Assembly (NCBI GenBank): GCA_963691705.1
Contig: OY829542.1
Span: forward strand, 61,900,427-61,964,426
Source of the DNA: Viola odorata
Taxonomy: Eukaryota; Streptophyta; Magnoliopsida; Malpighiales; Violaceae
Length of the DNA: 64,000 bases
Direction: 5' to 3'
The notes below the pieces were generated by a model that saw nothing but the letters and a program-made list of their open reading frames with translations, was not told the origin of the DNA and searched no databases. Numbering within the stretch: position 1 is the stretch's first letter; each line of letters starts with the position of its first letter. Both the position numbers and the translations under genes were made by a program. Shown here one piece after another: positions 25,360 through 38,735 of this stretch.

Positions 25360-26783
25360 GTATGAGAAGTTATGAGATGGACAATGGAGTGGAAGAACAA
25401 CCATTAGTATCCAATTTTGAGGAGCCTCAAAAGGGGTGTTCAAGTCAAGAAATATCATGAGAGGGTTGCATTATTTTGTTGCTCTAGTCTACAAGTGCAA
25501 ATTGGTCCTGTGTGTGTCAAACAACTTCGAATTTTAATATAAATTTAGGTATTTTTGCCTGGTTGCATTATTTTGTTGCTCTAGTCAAACATATATATAG
25601 ATATAATTTTTTGAAATTATTCTATTAATTATAAGTTGTCATTATATTTTTAGTTAATTAATCATGTATTTTATTTTAATAGAATTAAAGCAAAGTAAAC
25701 AGTTTTATTTAGGTACACATTTATATTCTCTTAATTAATAAATCAATATCAACGGAAATCAAATCAAGATGGCATGCATTTAGGTACTTGGACTAATTCC
25801 TTTTTGTAAACTATTTATACTTGTATTATTTAATAAATAATTCTTTACATTTTCTTTAGGTTACTATTAATTTGTTTATTAATTAAAATATTTATAAGTT
25901 GACGATTTATGATACAAAATGTAACAAACTCACTAAAAAAATGTGATTATTCATCAAGTTTTTTATTTATTATATGTGTCATTACATATTTCAACAATAT
26001 TGTACATTTCGATAAATCTATAATAGAAATACCAATTATATAATTTAATGTAAGATTAGATATCAATTAGTTAGTGACAATACCAAAATAAAAAATAAGA
26101 TCCTAATATTTTAAATATTTAGTAGAGTATTTTAATAATTGAACCATATGGTAAATATTGTAATGTTACTTACCAACTTTTATGTTTATTTGAATAATAT
26201 GATAGAGTCAAAGTAAAAATTCATGTTACATTAATTTCTTAAAAAATTAAAAAAAGATTATTGATGTATTCACGTAAAAAAAGTAACTCAATTTTAAAAT
26301 TTTAACGATAAATAGATAATTGTGATTTTATATATGTAAATTTTTTAAATAGTGCTCAATATTTAACTTTATTTAATAAAATTTTAATTATTTGTTTAAA
26401 GAAATAGATTGATTTAAATAATTTATATATATACTAAAATAAATTAATTTTAATGCTTGAAATAAATTGTCCTTTATAGTTAAAAGGTTAAAATTGCAGC
26501 TTTTAGAAAATTATACTTCAATTATTTGTTTAGAAACAAAGATTGAATTAAATAATGTAAATAAATAACACTAAAAATGACTGATGTCCTTTATAGTCAT
26601 TTTACACTCAAACCATAGTTCTAAAAGCAGTGTTTACCAAACACCAAAAACAATTTCTCGTTTCCCACAGCACTTTTAAGAAATGTTTACCAAACAGCAC
26701 ACTGCTTTGCGCAAAAGTGCTTTTCCTACAGGACTTTTACTCACAGCACTTTTCGGACCAGAACCGGAACGCCAAACAGACCC

Positions 26784-28872
<2,089 letters not shown>

Positions 28873-28900
28873 AATTTTGAAAATTTCTGCAAGCTGCACT

Positions 28901-29825
28901 AATAAGGCCCTAGCTCCGTTTTGGAGGAGTTTAGCCGCTGGTTTTGTTGATGGAGTCGGATCTAGTCTCTTTAGGAGATTGGTGTTTGGATAATCGGATG
29001 GATGAACGGATTATTTGAGATGGTGATGGAGTTGATAGCAGCGGACATAAATGGAGGAAAAGGAAAGGTGTATTGATGATGACAAAACAGAACAAGTGTT
29101 CTTGACAAACCCCCTCACCTTTTGGATGAGTAACCTTGCCAAAAAGAACAAAAGGATCTCTTAAACAATTACAACCCTCTCACCTCTTGGATGAGCAACC
29201 TGAGTTGTTTAGATAGTTTGGTGCTGGTTTTAGGAACCCTAATTTGCCCTATTGGCTCACCTAATGTGAAGTGTTCTTTGTAGAGGAAAACTCAACAAAA
29301 CAAAGACAAGTGTAGAAATGGACCATTCTACACTTTAAATACTTAGGTTATTTACAAGGGGAAAATACCCCATCACCCTTGGACAAAGGGGCTTGCTGCC
29401 GGCCTTAGGAAACCTTGAAGATGGGCTTGGTGGGCCTTGCCTTGACGTTCACCATGGCTAAGACTTAGCCGGACGCATTCATGGTTTGCTAGGGCTGGCC
29501 GCGCGCGCTCATGGCTTCGGAGGGTTAGGCGCGCGGTTCCTCATGGTATGGCCGAGCAAAGCATGAGGAACGAGCTAGAGTCTTCAAGCTCATATCATCC
29601 CATCCCCCTTTAGGGAGATTCGCCCTCGAATCTATACGCTCCATTCCTTGCTCGGCCAGCCGAGTCTTAGCTTGTTCACGGCTGGTGGACACACGTAGAA
29701 ATGTCTTGATAATTCCTTCGGAAAAGATAGGCCAAGCGGGAGGCCTTTTGCTGGTTATGTACGGGTTCGTGCTCATATCAGGAGGCTTTTTGGAAGGCCA
29801 TGGCGCTGCTCTTAGGCTCGTATCA
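28901..29825. mobile_element. 925-bp insertion with TGCACT duplication (probable LTR-type)
   Basis: Interrupts the SerRS 3' flank: TGCACT occurs at 28895-28900 and 29826-29831, whereas the parent at about 5316-5325 has it once. The 3' end CTCGTATCA is LTR-like (reverse complement TGATACGAG). The left end is AATAAGG or TAATAAGG and does not give a clean TG. GC content is higher than its surroundings. Only a minus-strand open frame (29525-29836) is seen, without a recognisable domain. Solo LTR is the best guess. Confidence 0.65.
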
Positions 29826-29831
29826 TGCACT

Positions 29832-31545
29832 TTCATTAATATTTGGCAATTTGGAAAGAGACCGGTTATGTATGCATCTCTAAGCTAGAATTTTCCCAAG
29901 TTCATGTTTCTCTTATCATTGTATTTGTGCTAGTCCAACATTTAAGTAAAAGTTTCTATTTGAATACAAGAATTGAACCAAGGTATTGTTTGTTTGTTTT
30001 GCATTTTATAGGAAAAAAGGAATTGTACACGTATATATTTTTAAAATATTTAAAATAAATAGTAAAAATTGTCAAAAAATATGCAATTTAGAAGAAAAAA
30101 TGTAACTAATATGGTCAAATTATTTACAATTTGTTTTTTTAATTTGTTCCTTTATAATTTATTTTAAAAAAAAATCTCATTATTTTTTTTAGTGGAGTAA
30201 ATTATTTTTTAGACTAACAATTTCAATAACCTTCTCTCTTTTTGTTATCTTCTTCAACTTTCTTCTTCTCTTTAGGCTATTATTCTCTATTTATACTCAT
30301 GGGTTAAAAAAAAATCAAATTTGTAAAGGCAAGGACGAGAGATCAGAGAATGGAGGCCAGGAGGAGATCTTCCGCGAACTTATCTATTACTCCTTTTATC
30401 CTTTAATAATTATCATTTTTCTACGAATTCTTACTATTCATAATATTTGTCATTTTATTTTTTTCGAAATATATATTTTGTGCAAATGACAAAAAAATTA
30501 TGCATCATCCAAATTTGATGATGGTGTGATAATTTGAGTGAAAATTATGAGTAAAAATGAAATAATGTGGAATAAAATAAAATCAAAAATTATTATTTTA
30601 AATTTTCTACTATTCTAAAACTTAAGTAGGGAGAGTATTTTCTTCCTTCTTTTTTTCAATTTACAAAACAACACAAAAAAAAGTGCATAACCCGGCGGTT
30701 CACCGGTTCGTCAAGTTCTGCAAAAAATCGGCCGGATCCATTCGTCCAAAATGATTTTTTGCATTTCCAATCCAAAATGGATTTTTAAAACTATGGTTGA
30801 CCTAATGTTTGTTGGAGTGCTTTCCTTGCTCTTTCCATATAGTAGTCATCAGTTACCAATTTAAGGAGGCTATCCTTTGCTAATAATACATAAATGTATA
30901 ATTATTTGAATATAAATTGACACTTAAAAAAAAATTGATTTTGAAATGGTAATTTTCATATCAATTTGTCATAAAGTTGACTGTGAAAAGTTTTTTTAAA
31001 GAAAAATAAATTTAAAAAAATGGAGATTGAGGATGAAAGCAAAGCAGAGAAGAGAAGAAAAAAGAAAAAGAAAATAAAGAAATTGATATTTTATTATTAT
31101 TGTTGTTTTTAATTGACAAGTGAACCCATTTTAACAGTTATCTGTTCCTATTACTCTTGACTTAACGGAATGGTGTGAAATGAACCAACATTTTTAATAT
31201 CGGGCACCAAATTGAATCAACTGAAATAATAAAAATCAATAAAAATCAAACAACAAACGTTACATCGTTAAGAATATTTTTTGATCTTATATTAGCAATC
31301 ACTATCATAAACGTTAGTCAACTTGAATTGATGAAATTGATCAATCTTCCATTACCTCATTATTTGATTATAGTAGTAACAAATTGATACTAAAATAAAA
31401 TAAAAAATGTTGGGCAATCAAGACGAGCAAACCACATTTATAATTTGACAGTCTTTGGCAGCATTAACGTTGACTTTTGTTTAATTAACCAACCCTCCTT
31501 TGCTTAATTTGCTACTAATGATTTCCTAAACTTAATTATCACAAA
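29832..31545. other. SerRS 3' flank and AT-rich spacer, unit 2
   Basis: Up to about 30860 this matches 5325-6220 upstream of NLR1, with small indels. Between about 30860 and 31545 it shares nothing with unit 1, so the NLR promoter region was replaced. No gene is seen; the last ~100 bases are the probable leader of the BED-NLR pseudogene. Confidence 0.55.
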
Positions 31546-34500
31546 ATGCATCATATCACACTTCCAAATGAACTCTCTGCTCGCCAAGATCTTGAAAGCG
31601 CGATATTTTCCGCATTCTGACTTCCTGGAAGCCGGTGTGGGTTCTCATCCTAGCGTCGTCTGGCGGAGCATTCTTGCTGGTCGTGAGGTTCTCCAGAATG
31701 GTTGTTTTTGGCGGGTGGGGAATGGGAGGAATATCAGGATTTGGAAGGTTCCTTGGCTCCCCTCGGTTTCGGATGGGATGATCTCATCCCCTGTCTCGAT
31801 GCTTGGGGAGGAGGCCACTGTGGCCGAGCTTATCGATTCAGATCGGCGGTGTTGGAAATCCGATCTTGTGGAACAACTCTTTTTACCGCGGGAGATATCA
31901 GAAATTCTAAGCCTGCCGCTTGTTCGGAATGGGGCGAATGATACTCTTGTGTGGAGGGGGACTACTAGTGGTAAGTACTCGGTTCGCAGTGGTTACCACA
32001 ATCTTGTTACAACTAGTACGCATACGAATTCTGCCCTGTCTGGAGGTTGGTGGAAATTTTTATGGGGCCTGTCTATTCCGCCGAAGTTGAAGAATTTTAT
32101 TTGGAGATTGGGGAATGACTCCCTCCCGACCAGAGTTAATCTGGGTAGAAGGGGCCTTGCTTTAGACCCGGTTTGCCCTTGCTGCAATGGGGAGGCGGAA
32201 TCGGCTTCACACTTGCTGTTGTCTTGCCCTTTCGCTTCCGAGGTGTGGGCTAGGTTTGATCAATGGAGCAGGATCCCTCCGGGGCATGGGCAGAATTGGG
32301 TTGTTTGGCTTTCTGCTGCTAGGGGGGCTCTTGACCTTCCGGATCTCGAGCTGCTTCTGGCCATTCTCTGGTCGCTTTGGACTTCGCGAAATCGTAGGAT
32401 TTTCTGCCAGCGGGCTGAGTCGGCCTCTGAGGTCTTCTTTAGGGCCGGCAAGTTCTTAGCTGATTTTGTTGAGGCCCGGGGATCGCAGCAGAGTCCCCCT
32501 CCCCCCTCTCCCCAGCTGATCCAGCCCTTGCTGCCTAGTTGGGAGCCTCCGCCGGCTGGAGTGATTAAAGTCAACACTGACGCTGCTGTTGGAGCCACGG
32601 GCTTAGGTCTCGGCTTTATCGCTCGTAACGATAGGGGTGGAATTATCTTCTCCGGGGCCATTTTCCTCCCCAACAGGTCTGTCCCGCAAACGGCCGAGGC
32701 CTTAGCGATGCGAGATGCTATGTTTCAAGCCAGGCAGTGGGGTTGCGAGAAGATCATCATTGAGTCGGACTGCCTCCAGAACATCTTGGCTCTGTCTAGT
32801 GGTGATTTCCCTTTAAATTACTCGGGTTTGGTGCTGGAAGAGGTTCACCGCCTTGCTTCTTCGTTTCGTTGCTGCTCCTTTTCGCATACTAGTAGATTCT
32901 CCAACGTCCCAGCTCACGAGTTAGGTCGTTTGGCTCTGATTTCCAGATTAGGAAATGTTTGGTTAGGGGAATGCCCCGAGGCGATCGCGCCTTTTGTTTC
33001 TGCTGATGGTGTCTAAGATATGGTTATCTTCCCCGTCAAAAAAAAAAAAAAAAATGACATGATTGGAAGGACAACGCAATTGCAACACCAATTTACTACC
33101 GAAGATTTGATTCAGACGCCTCTTGAGGAACAAACCAACAAAGCATCTCTGATGGAGGAAACGTCAAATTTTCCACTTGGAGGAAGAGCAATGATGCCAC
33201 CAAATGAGATTTAATATCTCAAGATTTAAGAAATTTCCCCTTGACGGATGAGGCTGATCAACATGAAGTGAGAGATGAAGTAACGGTTCAACAAGCAGTT
33301 CAAATGGTAGAAGGTAATCAAGGGGCTGGAGTATGCTTCATTATATACTCCAGTATTTAGCTTCTTTAGATTTTATCATGAATTATGGTGTCTTGTCGGC
33401 TAATTAATTTTGTAATCCTTTAAATAAAATTCAACTGCTCATGTTCAACACACAGCATATGAATTATATGGTTTTTTTTTAATTGGTTTTTTCAGAAGTA
33501 GATAACGCAGAAGGAAACATAGCTATGAATGATGGGAATGTTATGAGACATCTGCGGAATGATAATGACAATAGCTGGGTGTGTCGATTTTGTGCCAATC
33601 CTTTTCCATGGGAAGTTCTACCCGAAACATTCCGGCATCATTTGACTAGGATCTGTGAAAGCGCGCCGGAGGATGTTAGAGAAGCAGCTGCCAGGTTTTT
33701 CGAAGCAGAATGTTCAAGATATGGAGGTAAGAATTGCTACCTCCTGGATGCATGTGTGTGTTGTTATTGTTATATATTTTATATATAGGAAGATTACGCT
33801 TTTAAGAATAAATATTTTTAGCTGATTATATACATGAAAATGCTTAAGGAAAACCTATTATATATCAATATAAATCTAACTCCCTAATGATCACAACTAC
33901 AACATCTCCTTTAATTTTAGTAACTAACGAGTCATGTTGTTTGCAACAGCGAGCCGTACTGTTAGTACATCAGCTGCGAGCAACCCTGTGGCTCAGGCTG
34001 GAAAAGAAGCGGCCGAATGTTCAAGATCAATTAACTGGGAACCGACGAGAATTCTGGATGCAAGTGAAAATACCAACAGCAACTTTGAGGCAGAAACAGA
34101 AGTTTCAAGCGTTCAAAGAAACAACAAAAGACAGAGAAGCATTCCCGGAGAATCCGAGCAGGGTCACAACTTAAAGAATTACCATCTACAAGACTATCTT
34201 CAATCTTTGGAGACAAGTCTCGAAGACCTGCAGACGCTAAAGAAAGAGTTGATCCGAAGAATGAAAGTGTTGATCCGGAGAATCGGGGACAAACAAGGAT
34301 ATCGGATGCAGATGGGTGAAAAAGTTGACTTGTGGATGACGAGGGTGGAGAAGAAAATCGCCGGAGGTGATCAGTTGAAAACAGAAGGTGACCACTATTT
34401 CTCGACCTCCGTATTCGGCGGACAGGTAGAAAAATGTGTGAAAGAGTTAAACTATCTAAAGACCGAAGGAGAACGGTTCACAGACGAAGATCTGGTTGTG

Positions 34501-36828
34501 GATGCACCAGCAGAGCTCGACCGGGGGGCTAAGATGCCTTGTGATTCAGTGGGCTTGGAAGCTAAACTTCATGAGGTATTGACGTTCCTCCGTGAAAAAA
34601 ATGTTGGAATTGTGGGGGTTCACGGGCAAGGGGGTGTTGGGAAAACAACTCTCTTGAAGGAGATCCACAATCATTATTTTAGCAGATAAGATTTTCTAGT
34701 GGTTTGGATTGATGTGCCTATAAATGTCAACCTTGAGGCCATTCAGCAAGCCATCGGAGAAAAAATTGGGCTTCCAGATGAGTTGAAGTTCAGTAATATC
34801 GCGGAGAAAGCTTCATATATCTTCCAGGCATTGCAGCAAAAGAAGATTATCCTGCTGTTAGATGACATAAGAAAGGCTATTAACCTTTCCAAGATTGGGA
34901 TTCCTCCATCTGATAGTCTGAATGATTCCAAGGTAGTATTCACAACACGGCCCGAGCACGAATGCAGAAAAATGGAGCCGCAGCCTGGCAGGAGCACTAG
35001 CATTAAGACTTTGGGAGATGAACAAGCTTGGCAACTGTTTGTGAAGAGAGTTGGAGAGGATATCATCAACAGTCATCCACAAATTCTGCAGCTTGCAAGA
35101 AGAGTTGCCAAAAAGTGTGGCGGGTTGCCGCTAGCACTATCTATAATTGGTAAAGCCATGTGCTGCGAGAGAGAACCCAAAGTATGGGAGCATACTGTCA
35201 AGACTTTTGAAAGACCATCCCCTCAACATTCAAAATCTCATCGGGAGGCCCATGGGGATAGTATGACTGAGTTGTTCTCAATACTGAGGTATAGTTATGA
35301 TAGTTTACCAAATGAGACATATAAATCATGTTTCTTGCATTGTGCTCTATTTCCTGAGGCCGTTCTACTTAATGAATTGGTCATAATAGAGTGTTGGACG
35401 TTCGGAGATTTTTCGATTGATTGTGATGAGGATGACCTTGACCCTTATTACGAGGCATACCGTATTTTGAATGTTCTTACTAGTTCATGCCTACTAGAAG
35501 ATGAGAAGGATTGGGTAAAGATGCATGATGTTGTCCGGAGCATGGCATTATGGATAGCAAAAGAAGATACATTGGTAATGTCTGGGATGGAGTTAAAAGA
35601 AGCACCGAGTGTTAGGATGTGGAAACAGATGAAAAGGTTGTCTCTGATGGACAATGACATTAAGGAGCTAACGCAGGTACCTGCATGCCCTGATCTTTTG
35701 ACTTTGTTTCTCAATGATAATGAACAATTGAATGAGATATGTAATGGGTTTTTTGAATCCATGGGAATGCTGACCGTCTTAGACCTATCAGACACTAGTG
35801 TTAAAGAGCTGTCAGGGAGCATATCAAGATTGGTTTCATTAAAATATCTCAACCTGTCTCGAACGAAAATTACAGAGCTACCTGTTGCATTGATAAAACT
35901 GAAAGCATTAATGTATTTAGATGTTGGTGGTGTTGTGAATCTAGGACTCCGTAGAAAAAATCAAATATTCCACCACTTGTCATCTTTGCAATATTTGGGA
36001 ATGATGTGTGACTATTATTATTATGAAGAAGAAGGTGGAATAAGCAAGGTAGGAGGGGATGATGAGATACTTTTGGAGGAATTGCAGGTTTTAGAGAATT
36101 TGAAGGTGTTAGAGATCTCACTACGATCTTTCTCAGGTCTTATGAAACTGTTCAACAACCGCAGATTGTTGAAAAGAACTCGATTATTGACCCTCTACCA
36201 ATTCACAAGTCCGGAGTCCATCGACATTTCTTTTGTAGCACAATCAAAGCATTTGGATGAATTTTCGATTCTTGGCTGTGATTTCAAGGAGTTGAAGAAT
36301 AGCCAGGAATCCACTGATGTCATTCTTAAAAGTAGTACATCATCAGTTTTAACACAAATGATAAGTTTCAAAAGCATCACGAGATTCACCGTGAGTGGCT
36401 GCAATTATCTGAAGGATATAACATGTGTTGTTTCAATGCTAAATTTGAGACTTCTGCATGTTTCATATTGTGAGGAATTAAGAGAAATAATCAGCAGAGA
36501 GAAAATAGGTGAAGTACCACTGGTAGGAAAGGGTGGAGAAGTGTATCCAATATTCACCAGTCTTGCCATTCTGGAATTAAAGGATCTTCCAGTGCTGAAG
36601 AGCATTTACCCAAGCAATACTCTGTCATTGTGCTTCCTGTATGACCTTAGAGTGGAGAATTGTCCGCAATTGAAGGAACTTCCATTGGATCAGAACAGTA
36701 GTGTGTTGGGAGGATGTAGTCAAATTGAATTGAGAGCTAAACAGAAGTGGTGGGACGCGGTTGAATGGGAGGATGATGCTGCAAAAGCTGCTTTGTTACC
36801 CCGTTTCAATCTTAATTACCTCAGTTAA
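31546..36828 (+). pseudogene. BED-zinc-finger CC-NBS-LRR gene (NLR2), disrupted
   Basis: A resistance-gene paralogue with an N-terminal BED-like zinc finger. Exon 1 starts at ATG 31546, is split by a LINE (31572-33051) and resumes at 33058. Its frame ends in TAA at 33212, but a donor at 33314 is reached in another frame, implying a frameshift. Exon 2 (33496-33726) encodes WVCRFC...FRHHLTRIC...DVREAA, a C-x2-C...H...C BED-like finger. Exon 3 (from 33950) joins in phase through a Ser/Asn-rich linker with NNKRQRS to the coiled coil, P-loop, NB-ARC and LRR. A 3-bp deletion makes TAA at 34687-34689, just after the P-loop; the remainder to 36828 is open in the same frame. The coiled coil is shortened: its N-terminus and 12 codons are missing, and the LIRR motif is doubled. 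The NB-LRR part is close to NLR1 and NLR3; exons 1-2 have no counterpart there. Confidence 0.85.
31572..33051 (+). mobile_element. 5'-truncated LINE (L1-type non-LTR retrotransposon)
   Basis: An open frame (31568-33016) encodes the C-terminal part of a plant LINE ORF2 protein. It has the zinc-binding reverse-transcriptase domain (about 31980-32240, including the VCPCCNGEAESASHLLLSCPFA pattern), then a plant-type RNase H domain (about 32560-32980, starting IKVNTDAAVG and including IIIESDC). A stop at 33014-33016, a short 3' UTR and a 17-base A tract (33038-33054) follow. The reverse transcriptase core and ORF1 are missing. The candidate TSD is AAATGA (31566-31571 and 33052-33057), overlapping the A tract. 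The uninterrupted frame suggests a young insertion. Confidence 0.9.
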
Positions 36829-37606
36829 GGAAAAAGGTAATCATCTCTTACATTTTTATTTCCTAATAATATATTTTCTTTTTCTTTTTTTCTCTCTTGA
36901 GATAATTAGATATATTTTTTATAAGTAAATAAACTGTAAGAATATGATTCTTCAAAAAAAGTTATAAAATTATAAAAAGTGAAGTCATTAGAGAACATGA
37001 CTTCAATCCTCGGTTTCTTATAGGATAAAAGCTAAAATAAATTAATACAAAATAAAATTAAAATTTAGTTTACAAATGAATAAAATAAAATAAACCTAAG
37101 ACAACCATATCCCTCTCCTTCTTCTCTCTCATTTTTTTTCTTTATAAATAAATTCAATTTTCTTACTCTATATAGTGAACAAATAAATTAAAAACTACAA
37201 CAACGTAATCTCTATTTTAAAATAAATAATTTTATATCCACTTTTCTTATTTTATTTAATCTTTTAAAAATGGGTTTTATACTTTTCATGGGATCACTCA
37301 TGGCTTTCTTCTTCAAAGTATGAAAAAATCATAGTCATGAACCATTCAAAATTATTTAAATATATTTTGAAATAATTTAGAACTTTTATAACTATTCTTA
37401 TAATTAATATTAAATCATTAATGTTCGAAGCCGAGCCTAAACGATAAAAATCAAGTTTAAATGGTTAAACCCGAGCCTAAATGATAAAATCAGCATACAC
37501 AGTCAAAATCGAGTCACATTGTCAAACTTTGTCAAAATTTACATTTTTGTCAAAAATGATATTTTTAATTTTATTTAATAAAAAATTAATTTTAAATGGA
37601 TTAATG

Positions 37607-37752
37607 AGTAAGTATGTGTTAAATGGGTATAAATGGATATGAGTATCCATTTAAAAAATTATATAGATAATAAATAGGTATGCTACTCATACTCACTCAT
37701 ACTCACTCATACTCATTTAATCATTACCCATAATCACCTATTTGTCACTCCT
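37607..37752. repeat. hAT-like short repeat, unit 2 copy (5' end missing)
   Basis: Same family as 10700-10866 and 51472-51591. The AGGGG left terminus is absent because the left part comes from the 49669-type repeat. Contains a triple ACTCATACTC tandem near 37685-37715. Confidence 0.45.
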
Positions 37753-38611
37753 AATAATAATATGTTGAGATGTGACATATAATAATTTTTAATTCTACTT
37801 ACTCAATTAGTTAATGTATTAGTACCTAACAGGGTGCGCCCGGTGCGGACTGGACTCGCAATCTACGATCGCGACGGAAGACTGAGGAGGAGGCATATGG
37901 AGTAGAGAAAGCAGCAAGGATGTATGTAATCATGTAATTTAGGCCCGCCCCGCCCCGTTTGAATTAATTTTGTACCCATATGCATATATGAATCACTTCA
38001 GCTACCGAGTTACTTTTCTTTTCCATTTAATTAAATAATAATGTTTGAAACAAATAACTAAAAAATTAAAATACATGTAATCACACAACAGCAATAAAAA
38101 AACATAGTTTTCAAATATCAGCTCGCGTAAAAGCCGCTCGGCCGCATTAAATTTTTTAGGATTTTATCATTTTAAGTACAAATTTGACCCGATTCGTTGC
38201 GAGCGAAATTCAAATATCTTTCAATATATTCATTCCATGAGAAGAAATAAATTGATAACTTAGTTATGTTCATTGCAATCTACCACTCCAACAGAAGTAT
38301 TATTTTTTGTATAATCTTTATTATTGAGTATAAATATTTTTGTTCCAAAAAATGTTCAAAATTGTTTTATTTTTATAGGTCTATTAAGAGAAGAAATTAT
38401 GTTGAGGAGTTTAGAGTTAATGATACTTGGACATTAAAAGATAATCCAACAGGTTATAAAAAATATTTTTGAGAAGATAATACAATCCCGATAAATGAGA
38501 ATAAGTATTTGCACTTGGGGTATTTAGTTTTTTATTTTGAACAAATTTTTTATTTGGTTAAAGTGTTATGACTCATTAGATATTTTATCGTAAATGTAAT
38601 GTTTAATTATT

Positions 38612-38735
38612 TTGGATGTTTATTTTATTATTTTCATGATTAATTTGAATTTTGGATTATACAGATTTGTAATTTCATTACAATTTGCCAATTTGAAGGA
38701 GATTCATGGGTAGTCTCTGGATGGCATGCCTGCAC
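38612..38735. repeat. 124-bp block, unit 2 copy
   Basis: Single-copy counterpart of the two 124-bp repeats flanking the retrotransposon block in unit 1; identical by eye. Confidence 0.85.

Larger units (their letters stand above)
22583..26783. mobile_element. Non-autonomous PIF/Harbinger-like element with captured gene pieces (Pack-type)
   Basis: A 4201-bp insertion within the duplicated SerRS intron 4, flanked by TAA at 22580-22582 and 26784-26786. The intact SerRS intron (about 3229-3240) shows the empty site GGACTAAGTGGG. The termini pair without gaps but imperfectly (GTACCCCTTTGG against GGGTCTGTTTGG read inward; 12 of 20 positions match). The GGG(T/G)CTGTTTGG end and TWA target fit PIF/Harbinger. 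Subterminal AAAAGTGC and GTTTGGTAAAC words repeat at both ends. No transposase is recognised. The interior carries exons from at least two unrelated host genes (listed separately); 25400-26600 is AT-rich filler. Confidence 0.7.

Noticed and set aside
31566..31571. Longer LINE target-site duplication (AAAATGCATCAT against AAAATGACATGAT)
   Set aside because: It requires mismatches and a gap; the exact AAATGA pair also restores the reading frame, so the shorter TSD is preferred.
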